Positions 1-7,790 of a DNA stretch of 64,000 nucleotides are shown piece by piece; position 1 is the first letter of the stretch, and each line of letters starts with the position of its first letter. The DNA comes from Opitutaceae bacterium (GTDB lineage Bacteria > Verrucomicrobiota > Verrucomicrobiia > Opitutales > Opitutaceae). The stretch lies in assembly GCA_028284385.1 (NCBI GenBank), contig JANQRT010000073.1, positions 277,428 through 341,427 on the forward strand, in the 5' to 3' direction. The position numbers and the translations under genes are program-made. The notes beneath the pieces are model-generated. The model worked only from the letters and a program-made list of their open reading frames with translations. It did not search any database and was not told the DNA's origin.

Positions 1-1
1 C

Positions 2-85
2 TATCCCATTTGGCTTTACGTCTCCGTGACGGGCGTTCTGGTCTACTTCTTCATTTATGTCTGGTTTCCAGCGAATCCCGTATAA
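2..85 (+). CDS. DUF420-like membrane protein, C-terminal end only
   Basis: The reading frame enters from outside the window and stops at the TAA at 83-85, leaving 27 residues. They form one hydrophobic helix (WLYVSVTGVLVYFFIYVWF) and a short polar tail. The phrase IWLYVSVTGVLVY resembles the end of DUF420 proteins, small four-helix membrane proteins often found near cytochrome oxidase genes, but nothing upstream is visible to confirm this. The SLC13-type gene starts 54 bases downstream in the same direction, so the two could be cotranscribed. Confidence 0.55.
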   Translation, partial: YPIWLYVSVTGVLVYFFIYVWFPANPV

Positions 86-139
86 TTTGATCGTCGATCC
101 AGAGCGAATGCATCAAGTTAGTCTCTGGTTCGATCCTCA

Positions 140-1936
140 ATGACGCTGGAAATCGCATTCGTCTTCATCCTTCTAGGACTGGCTCTGGCGAGCTTCGTCT
201 GGGAAAAGCTGCCTCCCGACGTCACCGCCCTTTCTCTCTTCGCCATCCTCATGGCGACAGGCATTCTACCCGCCCAAGAGGCCTTTTCCGTCTTCTCCAA
301 CCCAGCTCCCATCACCGTGGGCGCCATGTTCATTATCAGCGCCGCCCTCGACCGTTGCGGCGTAATCGAGCGTATGGCCAACGCTTTGGAGGGACTGGCC
401 AAACTGAGTTACATTCCATTCCTTGTAGTGATAATGCTGATATCCGGAAGCGTTTCAGCATTCATTAACAACACGCCGGTTGTCGTCGTCATGCTGCCGA
501 TCGTGCTGAGCATTTCTCACAAAATCGGCTCTGCTGGCTCCAAAATCCTGATACCGCTGTCTTACGCCTCCATCCTAGGCGGAACCTGTACGCTACTGGG
601 CACCAGCACCAACATCCTGGTCAGCAGCGTTGCCGAAACGGCGGGCGACCGCCCTTTCGGCATGTTTGAAATGGCAGCGGTGGGGGTGCCGCTATTCGTC
701 ATCGGATTGATCTACATGCTGACGATCGGAAATCGAATCCTGCCCATCCGGGAAACGCTGACTTCAATCCTGTCGGCGGAGGAACGTCGCGAATACATAA
801 CCGAAGCCTTTGTCTCGCCCGACTCTTCAGTCATTGGCAAGACCATCATCGAGGCAGGGATCGCCAAGCTGCCGGGAATCCGCGTCATCGACCTCGTTCG
901 CTCCGGCGTGTCGCTGCAAATCAGACTTAACAAGGCGGATCTCCAAGCGGGCGACCGTCTCATTCTGGCTTGCCGTGCTTCAGGCATCGCCAAGGCTCGC
1001 AGTTTTCAGGGTCTCGACCTCGAGCAGGAGAAGAAACTGGGCTTGGCTCAAATCAACGCCCACGAAGGTATGATCGTGGAGGGCATCCTTGGACCTAACT
1101 CGGAGCTGATCGGCAAAACCTTGGAAGAAGTAAACTTCCGTCAGCGTTTTCGCATGGTCGTCTTGGCCATCCATCGAAAAGGAAGAAACCTTCGCGAGCA
1201 ATTGGGCACGCTCCGTCTTGATTTTGGGGATACGCTTCTGCTTCTGGGAACCGACGAAGCTATCCAGCGTATCAGTGGCGGAGAGGACATCCTGCTGATG
1301 GATCAAAGAGCCGTAAGATCAAAGACTTCGATTACCCGCATGCTCACCGTCTTGGGATCCATTGTTGGCGTGGTGTTTTGCGCCAGCACCGGTTTGCTTA
1401 GGATCGAAGCGGCCGCGGTCATTGCCTGCGTCTTTCTTTTCGTCACCAACTGTATTCGCCCGAAGGATGGCTACGGGTCCATCCAGTGGAATATTCTTTT
1501 CATTATTTTCGGCATGCTGAGCATGGGCCTAGCCATGCAACGAACCGGTGCCTCCACTTGGCTGGCAGATCACATGATTGGTCTAGTAAACGCTTTCGCC
1601 TCCGAAGACATTAGGCCCTACGTCATGCTGGCCTGCCTCTACTTGCTGACGAATTTGCTGACCGAGGTCCTGTCGAACAATGCGGCCGCCGTTCTTATGG
1701 CGACTTTAGCTGTCGGTATTGCCGAAACGCTCGGCGTCAATTTGAGACCATTACTTTTCACGGTGGCGGTCGCAGCCTCTGCCAGTTTCGCAACTCCCAT
1801 TGGGTATCAAACGAATACCTACATTTACGGAGCTGGGGGCTATCGGTTTTCGGATTTCGTGAAAGTAGGCCTGCCCCTGAATTTCATCTGTTTCCTCGTT
1901 ACGATCTTTCTGATTCCAATGATCTGGGATTTCTAG
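140..1936 (+). CDS. SLC13/DASS family permease with two RCK-C (TrkA-C) domains
   Basis: This 598-residue inner-membrane protein has the layout of the SLC13/divalent anion-sodium symporter group. About six hydrophobic helices (residues 1-205) are followed by two soluble RCK-C-like modules at about 215-290 and 310-395, then a second block of helices at about 400-598. The repeated hairpin signatures are visible: INNTPVVVVMLPI near residue 110 with a GTSTN motif near 155 in the first half, and EVLSNNAAAVLMA with TPIGYQTN in the second. Members move sulfate, dicarboxylates or other anions; the substrate cannot be read from sequence. RCK-C modules commonly bind ligands that gate transport. The ATG at 140 gives a clean hydrophobic start. 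The gene stands alone apart from the DUF420-like gene just upstream. Confidence 0.88.
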   Translation: MTLEIAFVFILLGLALASFVWEKLPPDVTALSLFAILMATGILPAQEAFSVFSNPAPITVGAMFIISAALDRCGVIERMANALEGLAKLSYIPFLVVIMLISGSVSAFINNTPVVVVMLPIVLSISHKIGSAGSKILIPLSYASILGGTCTLLGTSTNILVSSVAETAGDRPFGMFEMAAVGVPLFVIGLIYMLTIGNRILPIRETLTSILSAEERREYITEAFVSPDSSVIGKTIIEAGIAKLPGIRVIDLVRSGVSLQIRLNKADLQAGDRLILACRASGIAKARSFQGLDLEQEKKLGLAQINAHEGMIVEGILGPNSELIGKTLEEVNFRQRFRMVVLAIHRKGRNLREQLGTLRLDFGDTLLLLGTDEAIQRISGGEDILLMDQRAVRSKTSITRMLTVLGSIVGVVFCASTGLLRIEAAAVIACVFLFVTNCIRPKDGYGSIQWNILFIIFGMLSMGLAMQRTGASTWLADHMIGLVNAFASEDIRPYVMLACLYLLTNLLTEVLSNNAAAVLMATLAVGIAETLGVNLRPLLFTVAVAASASFATPIGYQTNTYIYGAGGYRFSDFVKVGLPLNFICFLVTIFLIPMIWDF

Positions 1937-1995
1937 GATTTCCCACGAAGGAGGACAAAGACGGTTCTTTGCAGTAGGCCAATGGATTTTTGAAA

Positions 1996-2061
1996 GGTAG
2001 CGGCTGCCGTCTCGGCAGCCATCTTAACCAATATTTGGCCATCGGGACGATGGCCGCTACC
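1996..2061. repeat. Cloverleaf-like inverted-repeat element, copy 1
   Basis: An outer stem GGTAGC (1996-2001) pairs with GCTACC (2056-2061). It encloses two perfect hairpins: GGCTGCCG/CGGCAGCC (2002-2009 with 2013-2020, loop TCT) and GGCCATCG/CGATGGCC (2037-2044 with 2048-2055, loop GGA). A 16-base AT-rich linker separates the hairpins. The element can fold as a three-way junction on either strand. It shares architecture and outer stem, but not hairpin sequence, with the element at 2147-2210. It resembles REP/BIME-type elements, and a REP-associated transposase gene lies about 6 kb away. Confidence 0.75.
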
Positions 2062-2146
2062 ATTGTTCACTCATGGATGAGCTACGCTTCGACCTATTTA
2101 CTTGAACCGAATAGAAATCCCTATCGCAAGCGATGGGGCATTCAAA

Positions 2147-2210
2147 GGTAGGGATGACTCGCCGAGTCATCCTCCAGATTAAAAGGACGACCGAGCCGGT
2201 CGTCCCTACC
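2147..2210. repeat. Cloverleaf-like inverted-repeat element, copy 2
   Basis: An outer stem GGTAG (2147-2151) pairs with CTACC (2206-2210). It encloses two perfect hairpins: GGATGACTCG/CGAGTCATCC (2152-2161 with 2163-2172, single-base loop) and GGACGACCG/CGGTCGTCC (2185-2193 with 2197-2205, loop AGC). The 12-base linker between them is AT-rich. The plan is the same as copy 1 at 1996-2061, while the inner stems differ completely in sequence yet remain perfectly paired. Confidence 0.75.
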
Positions 2211-2288
2211 CCCAAAAGCCGCAAGCGGCAGATATTAAACCCATTCTAAAAGAACTTCAGGTTTTTTGCGCCCTTCGTAAACCGAGCT

Positions 2289-3344
2289 TCAAGGCTGTAT
2301 CACAATTTTCTGGACGCCTTCCTGGTAGGCATAGTTTTTGCAAAAGGCTTCGGCTGCCTTATCGATCGGAAAAATCTCGGAGACCATTTCGTCCAAACGA
2401 ATGGCTGGATTCTCTCCAGAAGCGAGTTTGATAGCCCTGGGATAAGTATGCTTCATCCGGCGCGCCATCATGATGGTCAGCCCCTTGCGGCGAGCGGTGG
2501 CATGCCTCATGGCTAGCTGATCGTCAGGCGGGATCCCGACCAGCACCAAACGCCCTCCATAGCGTGTCATCTCAGCAGCTTGCTGGATGGATTCATCCGC
2601 CCAGGCGGCCTCAAAGCACACGTCGACACCACGATTATTGGTAGACTTCATCAACAACTCCACTCCCTGGTCACCTTCTACCTTGATGGCTTCATGCGCT
2701 CCCCAGCGTCTGGCAAGATCCACTCGCCATTCGTATTTATCAAAAGCATACACTTCCCGACAGCCCATCAGTAAAGCCAGTTTCATGATCAGGATGCCCA
2801 CAGGACCGCAACCAACGACGGCAACGCTATGAGCCACCTTCAATTTTCCCAAGTCCACGGAGTGAATCGACACGCCTAGGGTCTCAAGCAGAGCCCCACC
2901 GGCATCCGAGATCTCGTCCGGCATCGGGAAACAGTTCCTTGCCTCTACGATCATTTTCTCGCAAATGGCTCCATCCGTTGGATACACGCCGTAAAACGTG
3001 TGATAAGGGCAGAGGTTTGGATGCCCCTGCTCGCAACATTCACAACGATAGCAGGGACAAGCAGGATCCACTGCCACTCGCTGACCTACCCGAAGATTCT
3101 GATTCTCCCCATCTAGGGCTTGATCCCCCAGAGAAACCACTTCGCCCATAAACTCGTGACCCATTATCATAGGCGAGGCGATGCGTTCGCCGCCAATTGC
3201 CCCCGTTCCATACATGTGCATGTCGGAACCGCAGACACCGATGGCTCCCAGTTTTATCAACGCCTGCCCTACTCCCGGCGAGCCTGGTTCAGAAACCTCC
3301 TCCACTCGCAGATCCTCAGGTCCGTAAAGTCTCGCCGCTTTCAT
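2289..3344 (-). CDS. Zinc-dependent alcohol/polyol dehydrogenase (MDR superfamily)
   Basis: This is a medium-chain dehydrogenase/reductase of the threonine/sorbitol dehydrogenase type, expected to oxidise a secondary alcohol or polyol with NAD(P). Numbering from an upstream in-frame start at 3383, the catalytic zinc ligands are Cys51 (VCGSDMH) and His76-Glu77 (GHE). The structural zinc site is Cys111, 114, 117 and 125 with the usual C-x2-C-x2-C-x7-C spacing, and the nucleotide-binding turn GCGPVG is at 191-196. I prefer the internal ATG at 3344 (MKAARLYGPEDLRVEEV), which matches the normal start of the family and gives about 351 residues. The 13 residues before it look like noise. The diverging methyltransferase gene begins about 100 bases away. 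The true substrate is unknown. Confidence 0.85.
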   Translation of the reverse strand: MKAARLYGPEDLRVEEVSEPGSPGVGQALIKLGAIGVCGSDMHMYGTGAIGGERIASPMIMGHEFMGEVVSLGDQALDGENQNLRVGQRVAVDPACPCYRCECCEQGHPNLCPYHTFYGVYPTDGAICEKMIVEARNCFPMPDEISDAGGALLETLGVSIHSVDLGKLKVAHSVAVVGCGPVGILIMKLALLMGCREVYAFDKYEWRVDLARRWGAHEAIKVEGDQGVELLMKSTNNRGVDVCFEAAWADESIQQAAEMTRYGGRLVLVGIPPDDQLAMRHATARRKGLTIMMARRMKHTYPRAIKLASGENPAIRLDEMVSEIFPIDKAAEAFCKNYAYQEGVQKIVIQP

Positions 3345-3445
3345 GTTCGAAAAATCAATGAACAGACTAACACTTGCTGACAAGCTCGCAAAATGTTTGC
3401 CCTTGTCTCTCCATAATCGGAAAACGGAAAAGACTTTGAAAAATC

Positions 3446-4144
3446 ATGAAATCACTTACTTGGCAGTACGACGAATTCAAACAGGTCGGCAAGGACTATG
3501 GAACCGTAGACGAAGTGGAGGTCTACGATTCAAGCCATTCGGACTTCAGAGACATCGAAGCGGAGAGTAATACCGTTCTCGATACGCTCGATCTCCAGAG
3601 CGGGGCTACCCTAGTCGACTTCGGATCGGGAACCGGGACTTTTGCTCTTCAAGCGGCCAAACGTGGACTGGATGTTCACGCGGTTGACGTTTCGGAAGCT
3701 ATGATTGCCAATGCCAAGCTGAAATCCGACAAGGCTGGCGTATCCAACATCCAGTTTCATCATGCAGGATTTCTGACGTTCGAATTCCCGGAAGAACACG
3801 CTGACGCCGTCACAACGACTTTCGCGTTTCATCACCTGCCCGATTTTTGGAAGGGCATCGCCCTAAAGCGTATTCACAAAATGCTGAAGCCCCACGGGCA
3901 ATTGTATTTGCACGACGTTATTCTCGAGGAGACCAAGGCCCTGGAAAATATTGGAGCGATGATCGAGAGCCAAGCCGCCGCGGGTGGAGATTTCCTAAGA
4001 GAAGACGCGGAAATGCATTTTCGCGATGAGTACTCGACTTACGATTGGGTGATGGACGGTCTCTTTGAAAGAGCTGGTTTTCGTATCGAAAACAAGCAGA
4101 TCGAAGGCGGCGTACTAGGAACCTATTTTTGCCGCAAAGCTTAA
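3446..4144 (+). CDS. Class I SAM-dependent methyltransferase
   Basis: The 232-residue protein carries the Rossmann-fold methyltransferase motif I VDFGSGTGTF (about residues 57-66) and an acidic motif II around AVDVSEAMI. The motif IV region is around FAFHHLPDFW, followed by a strand near LYLHDVILEE. The FHHLPDFW segment and the later EYSTYDWVMDGLFERAGF region resemble small-molecule methyltransferases of the UbiE/Methyltransf_25 type, but the substrate cannot be inferred. It diverges from the alcohol dehydrogenase gene and converges on the anti-sigma-like gene 22 bases downstream. No strong Shine-Dalgarno sequence is seen before the ATG. Confidence 0.85.
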   Translation: MKSLTWQYDEFKQVGKDYGTVDEVEVYDSSHSDFRDIEAESNTVLDTLDLQSGATLVDFGSGTGTFALQAAKRGLDVHAVDVSEAMIANAKLKSDKAGVSNIQFHHAGFLTFEFPEEHADAVTTTFAFHHLPDFWKGIALKRIHKMLKPHGQLYLHDVILEETKALENIGAMIESQAAAGGDFLREDAEMHFRDEYSTYDWVMDGLFERAGFRIENKQIEGGVLGTYFCRKA

Positions 4145-4166
4145 TCGGATTCAGAGAAATTCTCGC

Positions 4167-4949
4167 TTACCCTCTAGAAGAAACCGCATTCCCAGCCTGG
4201 GGATTATATTCGGCGAGCATGCTGGCCATGTCGTCCTGGGTAGCTTGCGCGGTTAAAACGAATACGTAATCGTTGGCTGTCCACTTGGAAACAGTCCACC
4301 CTTTCTTGCGGGGCTCGAAAGCGACCTCCGGTGTCGCGTTAAAGTCTTCGAAGTCCTCTTTGAATCCTATAAAGAGATGATAGACCGTATCAGCCTTGAA
4401 ACACATCAAGGCGACGCGCTCCTTCGACCAATTCAATGGACGACACCCGATACCATTAAGAGCGAGAAGCTTGGGAGGCAAGTTGGCTGGCAACTCGAAA
4501 TCCTGATCCTCCAGCCATTCCGTTAGCATGCGAGTGTCCTTGTTCAAATAGCTGAGCCGGGGACCATCGAAAGAGTAATTGAACGAGCGATCAGCCAGCG
4601 GACCGGTGTAGTCATCGCTATAATCGACAATGTATTGAAAATATACATGCACCGCCAGAATGAGACTAGCCGCCAAGGCAAAGTAGCGATAGAGCCGCTT
4701 CCTCGAATTCCGTTTGTTTCGAGCTCCTTCGAGAGACGCGTACAGCGAAGACTTTAGGTCCGAGGGAACGTGAGCCTGGTTCAGCTTTTCCTGAAGAAAA
4801 AGATCCGTGGACCGAGTAGACTCCCACCAGGTCTTTAGTTCCGTATCCTGTTCAGCCATACGCAAGGCTTCCTCGAATTTAGGATCGCTTTGAGAAGCGT
4901 TTTCGAGGGTGCCGTTCGCCAGTATAAGTTTGGCCTCTTCCTTATCCAT
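4167..4949 (-). CDS. Putative membrane anti-sigma factor
   Basis: The gene lies directly downstream of, and overlaps by eight bases, an ECF sigma factor gene, the usual place for its anti-sigma factor. The ATG at 4949 (MDKEEAK) is chosen because AGGAGG sits just before it; an in-frame start 12 codons upstream would run further into the sigma gene. The 260-residue product has a charged N-terminal segment (about 1-90), one transmembrane helix at about 93-113 (ALAASLILAVHVYFQYIV) and an extracytoplasmic domain of about 145 residues. No HxxxCxxC zinc motif is present, so it is not a zinc-type anti-sigma factor. The C-terminal domain is unrecognised. The role rests on position and topology. Confidence 0.7.
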   Translation of the reverse strand: MDKEEAKLILANGTLENASQSDPKFEEALRMAEQDTELKTWWESTRSTDLFLQEKLNQAHVPSDLKSSLYASLEGARNKRNSRKRLYRYFALAASLILAVHVYFQYIVDYSDDYTGPLADRSFNYSFDGPRLSYLNKDTRMLTEWLEDQDFELPANLPPKLLALNGIGCRPLNWSKERVALMCFKADTVYHLFIGFKEDFEDFNATPEVAFEPRKKGWTVSKWTANDYVFVLTAQATQDDMASMLAEYNPQAGNAVSSRG

Positions 4950-5481
4950 AATTCCTCCTTCGTTCTGGAGTGAACTCCAGTACATCAGCAGACTTCGCAG
5001 GCCTGCAAAGATTTTCTTTTAGCATTTCCTTTCCTCTGGCCAGGCGCGACATCACAGTCCCGATCGGGATATTAAGAATTTCCGAAATCTCTTTATACGA
5101 GTACGACTCCAGAAAATAGAGGCTAACCACTTGCCGATAGCCGTCTTTCAATCGCATCAGCTCATTTAATACATCCTGGGCTTCGGCGCTGCGTATCTGC
5201 CCGGCCTCGATGGAGTGATCAGAGTCGATCTGGTTTTCGCAGTCTAGCGAATCGCAACGCGAGCTGAGCTTAACGGTCTTCAGGAATTCGCGATAGAGCG
5301 TAGTGTATAGCCAGGATTTGGTAGCCGCCTGGGACCGAATGCCCGACCTCTTCTTAGCCCATATGAGATAGGTCTCCTGGGTAAGATCCCAGGCTTGGTC
5401 GCTACATCGACACAAACTCAAGGCGAAGCGATAGAGATTTTGGTAGAAAGCGTCGACTACCTCTTGGAAAGACTGCGGCAT
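4942..5481 (-). CDS. ECF-family RNA polymerase sigma factor
   Basis: The 179-residue protein has the two-domain plan of ECF sigma factors. Region 2 covers about residues 8-75 (FYQNLYRFALSLCRC, then DLTQETYLIWAKKR). Region 4 covers about 110-165 with a helix-turn-helix around YKEISEILNIPIGTVMSRLA. It would direct RNA polymerase to a small regulon after release by its anti-sigma partner. The anti-sigma-like gene overlaps its 3' end, giving translational coupling. It diverges from the methyltransferase gene at 5691 across about 210 bases that probably hold both promoters. The regulon cannot be deduced. Confidence 0.92.
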   Translation of the reverse strand: MPQSFQEVVDAFYQNLYRFALSLCRCSDQAWDLTQETYLIWAKKRSGIRSQAATKSWLYTTLYREFLKTVKLSSRCDSLDCENQIDSDHSIEAGQIRSAEAQDVLNELMRLKDGYRQVVSLYFLESYSYKEISEILNIPIGTVMSRLARGKEMLKENLCRPAKSADVLEFTPERRRNYG

Positions 5482-5690
5482 ATTTCAGTTTAAGCTAATA
5501 CGATTGGAGAGGGCGATCGAATACATCGTCTTGGGGTTAGAGCGAAGAATCGGGCGATTTATTCCCTGCAACAGGGAAAAATGACGATTTTCCCGCATTT
5601 AGTCCTCAATTTGGGGAAATCTCCCTCAAAGAGCTTGCCGATGTCTGAAAAACGCCCATACCCGACCCCCGAAAACGAAAGGGAGGGAAA

Positions 5691-6473
5691 ATGACGAAGT
5701 TAGACGAGTACGTAACGACTTCGAAGTATTACGATGCTTCATACACGGCGAAGACCAATCTGGTCGATTTGCCATTCTACATTCCGCTGGCGGAAAACGA
5801 CGGAGGACCTATTCTTGAGATAGGCTGCGGCACAGGACGAGTCCTTCTGCCCATCGCTCGCAAAGGCATCAGGATCACTGGCGTCGACCAATCCGAGTCC
5901 ATGCTGTCAGTCCTGCGATCAAAACTAAAAGATGAAGAGCCTTCCGTTCAGGCCAATGTGAGACTGGAAGTCGGTGACATGAGAAAACTGGATCTGGCGG
6001 AGACCTATTCTCTGGCCATCATTCCCTTTCGGCCCTTTCAGCACATGCACACGCTGGACGATCAGCTGGCAGCCTTGACTTCTATCAAGAAGCATCTGCG
6101 AAAGGATGGCAGACTCGTTCTGGACGTGTTCTACCCGAAATTCGAGAAACTGACAGCAAGCATAGGTAAAGAAATTCTTGAACTGTCATGGAAAACCGAG
6201 GACGGGCATACAGTCGAAAGATACTTTCGAAAGAATAGCCTCGATATGACGGGTCAACGCTTTTCGGGAGCGATGATCTACAGGACCTACCGTGACGGCG
6301 AGCTCATTGCCGAGGAGGACAACGAGCTCAGCATGTCGTTTTTCACGTATCCACAAATGCAGACGCTATTCAAGCTGGCCAGATTCGAAGTGATCAATGT
6401 CTTCGGCACCTTCGACCGAAAACCGCTACAAGACGATTCGCCAGAAATGATATTCGAATTGAAACCTGAATAA
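5691..6473 (+). CDS. Class I SAM-dependent methyltransferase
   Basis: The 260-residue protein has a clear SAM-binding motif ILEIGCGTGR at residues 41-50, an acidic residue after the second strand (ITGVDQSESML), and a motif IV/V region around LAIIPFRPFQHMHT. The C-terminal half contains AMIYRTYRDGELIAEEDNEL, typical of proteins annotated as Methyltransf_25-type enzymes of unknown substrate. A GGGAGGG stretch lies just before the start codon. It diverges from the sigma factor gene. Only about ten bases after its stop begins the first copy of a 62-base dispersed repeat that marks the edge of the accessory island. Confidence 0.85.
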   Translation: MTKLDEYVTTSKYYDASYTAKTNLVDLPFYIPLAENDGGPILEIGCGTGRVLLPIARKGIRITGVDQSESMLSVLRSKLKDEEPSVQANVRLEVGDMRKLDLAETYSLAIIPFRPFQHMHTLDDQLAALTSIKKHLRKDGRLVLDVFYPKFEKLTASIGKEILELSWKTEDGHTVERYFRKNSLDMTGQRFSGAMIYRTYRDGELIAEEDNELSMSFFTYPQMQTLFKLARFEVINVFGTFDRKPLQDDSPEMIFELKPE

Positions 6474-6483
6474 ATTAATCATG

Positions 6484-6545
6484 GACGCCCTTGCAAAGCT
6501 CCATCCAGAATCAAGTTGAAGCGTAGTTGGATTTTGGGTATGAAA
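6484..6545. repeat. 62-bp dispersed repeat, copy A
   Basis: This segment matches 12587-12648 at 59 of 62 positions by eye. A partial, longer variant occurs at about 7640-7730. It begins GACGCCCTTGCAAAGC and ends TTTTGGGTATGAAA. An imperfect inverted repeat (ACGC..TT.CAA with TTGAAGCGT) spans the middle. All copies have the same orientation and end close to the 3' end of a minus-strand accessory gene; here the next gene ends at 6552. Confidence 0.8.
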
Positions 6546-6551
6546 TATGAC

Positions 6552-6740
6552 TTATCTCCGGTCCGTACTACTATATAGTTTCTTATATACCCAAGCTGCT
6601 GCAAAAACCAAAGCGACGACACAAGAGCCCTTGAGAAGTACTTCCCAATCAAGGCTCCCGGTCTCTTTCCAGCTCACTATTAATCCCGCACCCACGAACA
6701 ACGTTAGAAAAAGACCTAATACCATTAGAGCATCTCGCAT
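6552..6740 (-). CDS. Small two-helix membrane protein
   Basis: The 62-residue product has two predicted hydrophobic helices: about residues 5-24 (LMVLGLFLTLFVGAGLIVS) and about 36-53 (GSCVVALVFAAAWVYKKLY). It ends with a short charged tail. A GAAGG sequence lies seven bases before the ATG, which supports translation. No family is recognised. Its stop is a few bases from repeat copy A, the same arrangement seen for three other minus-strand genes of the island. It could be a genuine small membrane protein of the accessory region or a chance open frame; the ribosome site and composition favour a gene. Confidence 0.5.
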   Translation of the reverse strand: MRDALMVLGLFLTLFVGAGLIVSWKETGSLDWEVLLKGSCVVALVFAAAWVYKKLYSSTDRR

Positions 6741-6862
6741 TTACCTTCTATTCAAAGTCTCTACAATTATTTTCGCTGAACTGATTCAGCTAAAATGATT
6801 CTGCATACTTCGTCGCGTTGATTTTGACCGGAAATCTTTATCTGTTTTCCCACAAAACAGGA

Positions 6863-7297
6863 TCATTTGAAGGGATCCACTACTTCGAGAAATTCGAATT
6901 TCAGAAAGTCCTTGTCCCGCGTATAGAGGCGGCGAATACCATGCTCTCTCAGCAAGGCTGCAATGTGGGTGTCAGGAACCAGATTCCCTCTCACTGTGAA
7001 ACTTTCGCAAGCGTAAAGGTAGTTTTCCCAGAACATGTCACCTTCGGAAATGAAACGAACCTGGGGCGCTTCGATAAAATTCTCTATATTTCTGGTGGCC
7101 TCCTTCGGAGAAAGCGGAGTCGAGAAAATACTACCATGAGTAGCGATTCGAAGATAGGCGAAAACCGTTGGCCAGCAAAGATAGAGCGGTTCGGAATCCG
7201 CGAGTCGATCTGAAAGAAAACGGATGGCTTTCCTATGAAATTCAGATTGTTCGTTGGAAGCGTAGAGCAGGATGTTGGCATCTAGCGAATAGCTCAT
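6863..7297 (-). CDS. vapC: VapC-type PIN-domain toxin
   Basis: The 144-residue protein is a PIN-domain ribonuclease, the toxin of a type II toxin-antitoxin pair. The acidic metal-binding residues of the fold are visible: Asp6 with Asn8 in SLDANILLY, Asp109 in VPDTHIAALLREHGI, and Asp128/Asp130 in YTRDKDFLKF. A further Glu or Asp in the second helix could complete the site. PIN toxins of this group cut tRNA, rRNA or mRNA; the target is not predictable. The start lies two bases beyond the antitoxin stop, so the two genes are translated as a pair. The length is normal for the family and all key positions are intact, so it is probably active. Confidence 0.88.
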   Translation of the reverse strand: MSYSLDANILLYASNEQSEFHRKAIRFLSDRLADSEPLYLCWPTVFAYLRIATHGSIFSTPLSPKEATRNIENFIEAPQVRFISEGDMFWENYLYACESFTVRGNLVPDTHIAALLREHGIRRLYTRDKDFLKFEFLEVVDPFK

Positions 7298-7299
7298 GT

Positions 7300-7536
7300 C
7301 TATTCATCCAAGGCGGCATGCAAGGCCTCCTTGTCTTCGAGATCGATTCGAGCTCCCATCGACCGGCTGGTCCATTGCAGCTTCCGCTTTGAGGATTTCG
7401 CTTCTCTACGTTTTAGATCGCTTAGCGAAGCGGCCAGTAGCTCGCTAGCGAGCTTGCCTATCGTCTTTTTCCGCTTCTGCCCCAATCGTTTCAACTCGTC
7501 TAGCACTGGCTTGTCGATGTCGATCGTCGTTCTCAT
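7300..7536 (-). CDS. vapB: VapB-type ribbon-helix-helix antitoxin
   Basis: The 78-residue product begins MRTTIDIDKPVLDELKRLG, the beta-strand and first helix of a ribbon-helix-helix DNA-binding domain. A second helix (KTIGKLASELLAASL) follows, then a basic linker and a C-terminal tail (residues about 55-78) likely to wrap the PIN toxin. It is encoded immediately upstream of vapC on the same strand. Antitoxins of this class neutralise the nuclease and repress their own promoter, which would lie in the stretch just right of 7536. Confidence 0.85.
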   Translation of the reverse strand: MRTTIDIDKPVLDELKRLGQKRKKTIGKLASELLAASLSDLKRREAKSSKRKLQWTSRSMGARIDLEDKEALHAALDE

Positions 7537-7639
7537 TGATGAGTGATGACAATACTTTCCGCATCAGATGTCAAGCAATGCTTCGCGTTTGCTTTAGACG
7601 TCTCTAGCTTTGCAAATGGCCCTACTCCATACCTGAAAA

Positions 7640-7730
7640 CAGCCCTTAAAGCTATGGGTGGACATCAAGTGAAGATCTAAAAAGGAAACGTCTGATCCAG
7701 ACAGTAATTGTAGTTGAATTTTGGGTATGA
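7640..7730. repeat. Dispersed repeat, longer variant (copy C)
   Basis: The left part (AGCCCTTAAAGCT) and the right part (GTAGTTGAATTTTGGGTATGA) match copies A (6484-6545) and B (12587-12648). The middle is longer and holds a GTCTG/CAGAC hairpin at about 7690-7702. It is in the same orientation as A and B and lies about 60 bases from the 3' end of the transposase gene. The left boundary is approximate. Confidence 0.55.
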
Positions 7731-7790
7731 GAATAGAATTATGAAGGATGAACCATCTCTTTTCCAGTAACTATTCAATTGCCTGCAGGC

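Larger units (their letters stand above)
1937..2288. other. Intergenic region rich in inverted repeats
   Basis: No coding sequence is apparent in this gap between the SLC13-type gene and the 3' end of the alcohol dehydrogenase gene. It holds two cloverleaf-like elements (1996-2061 and 2147-2210, listed separately). It also has a nine-pair hairpin with one G-T pair at 2119-2138 and a short GCCGC/GCGGC hairpin at 2218-2229. Because both flanking genes end here, some of these structures may also act in transcription termination, but no T-run follows them. Confidence 0.6.

Noticed and set aside
1996..2210. CRISPR array
   Set aside because: Only two elements, with different sequences and internal symmetry; no regular spacers and no cas genes in the window.
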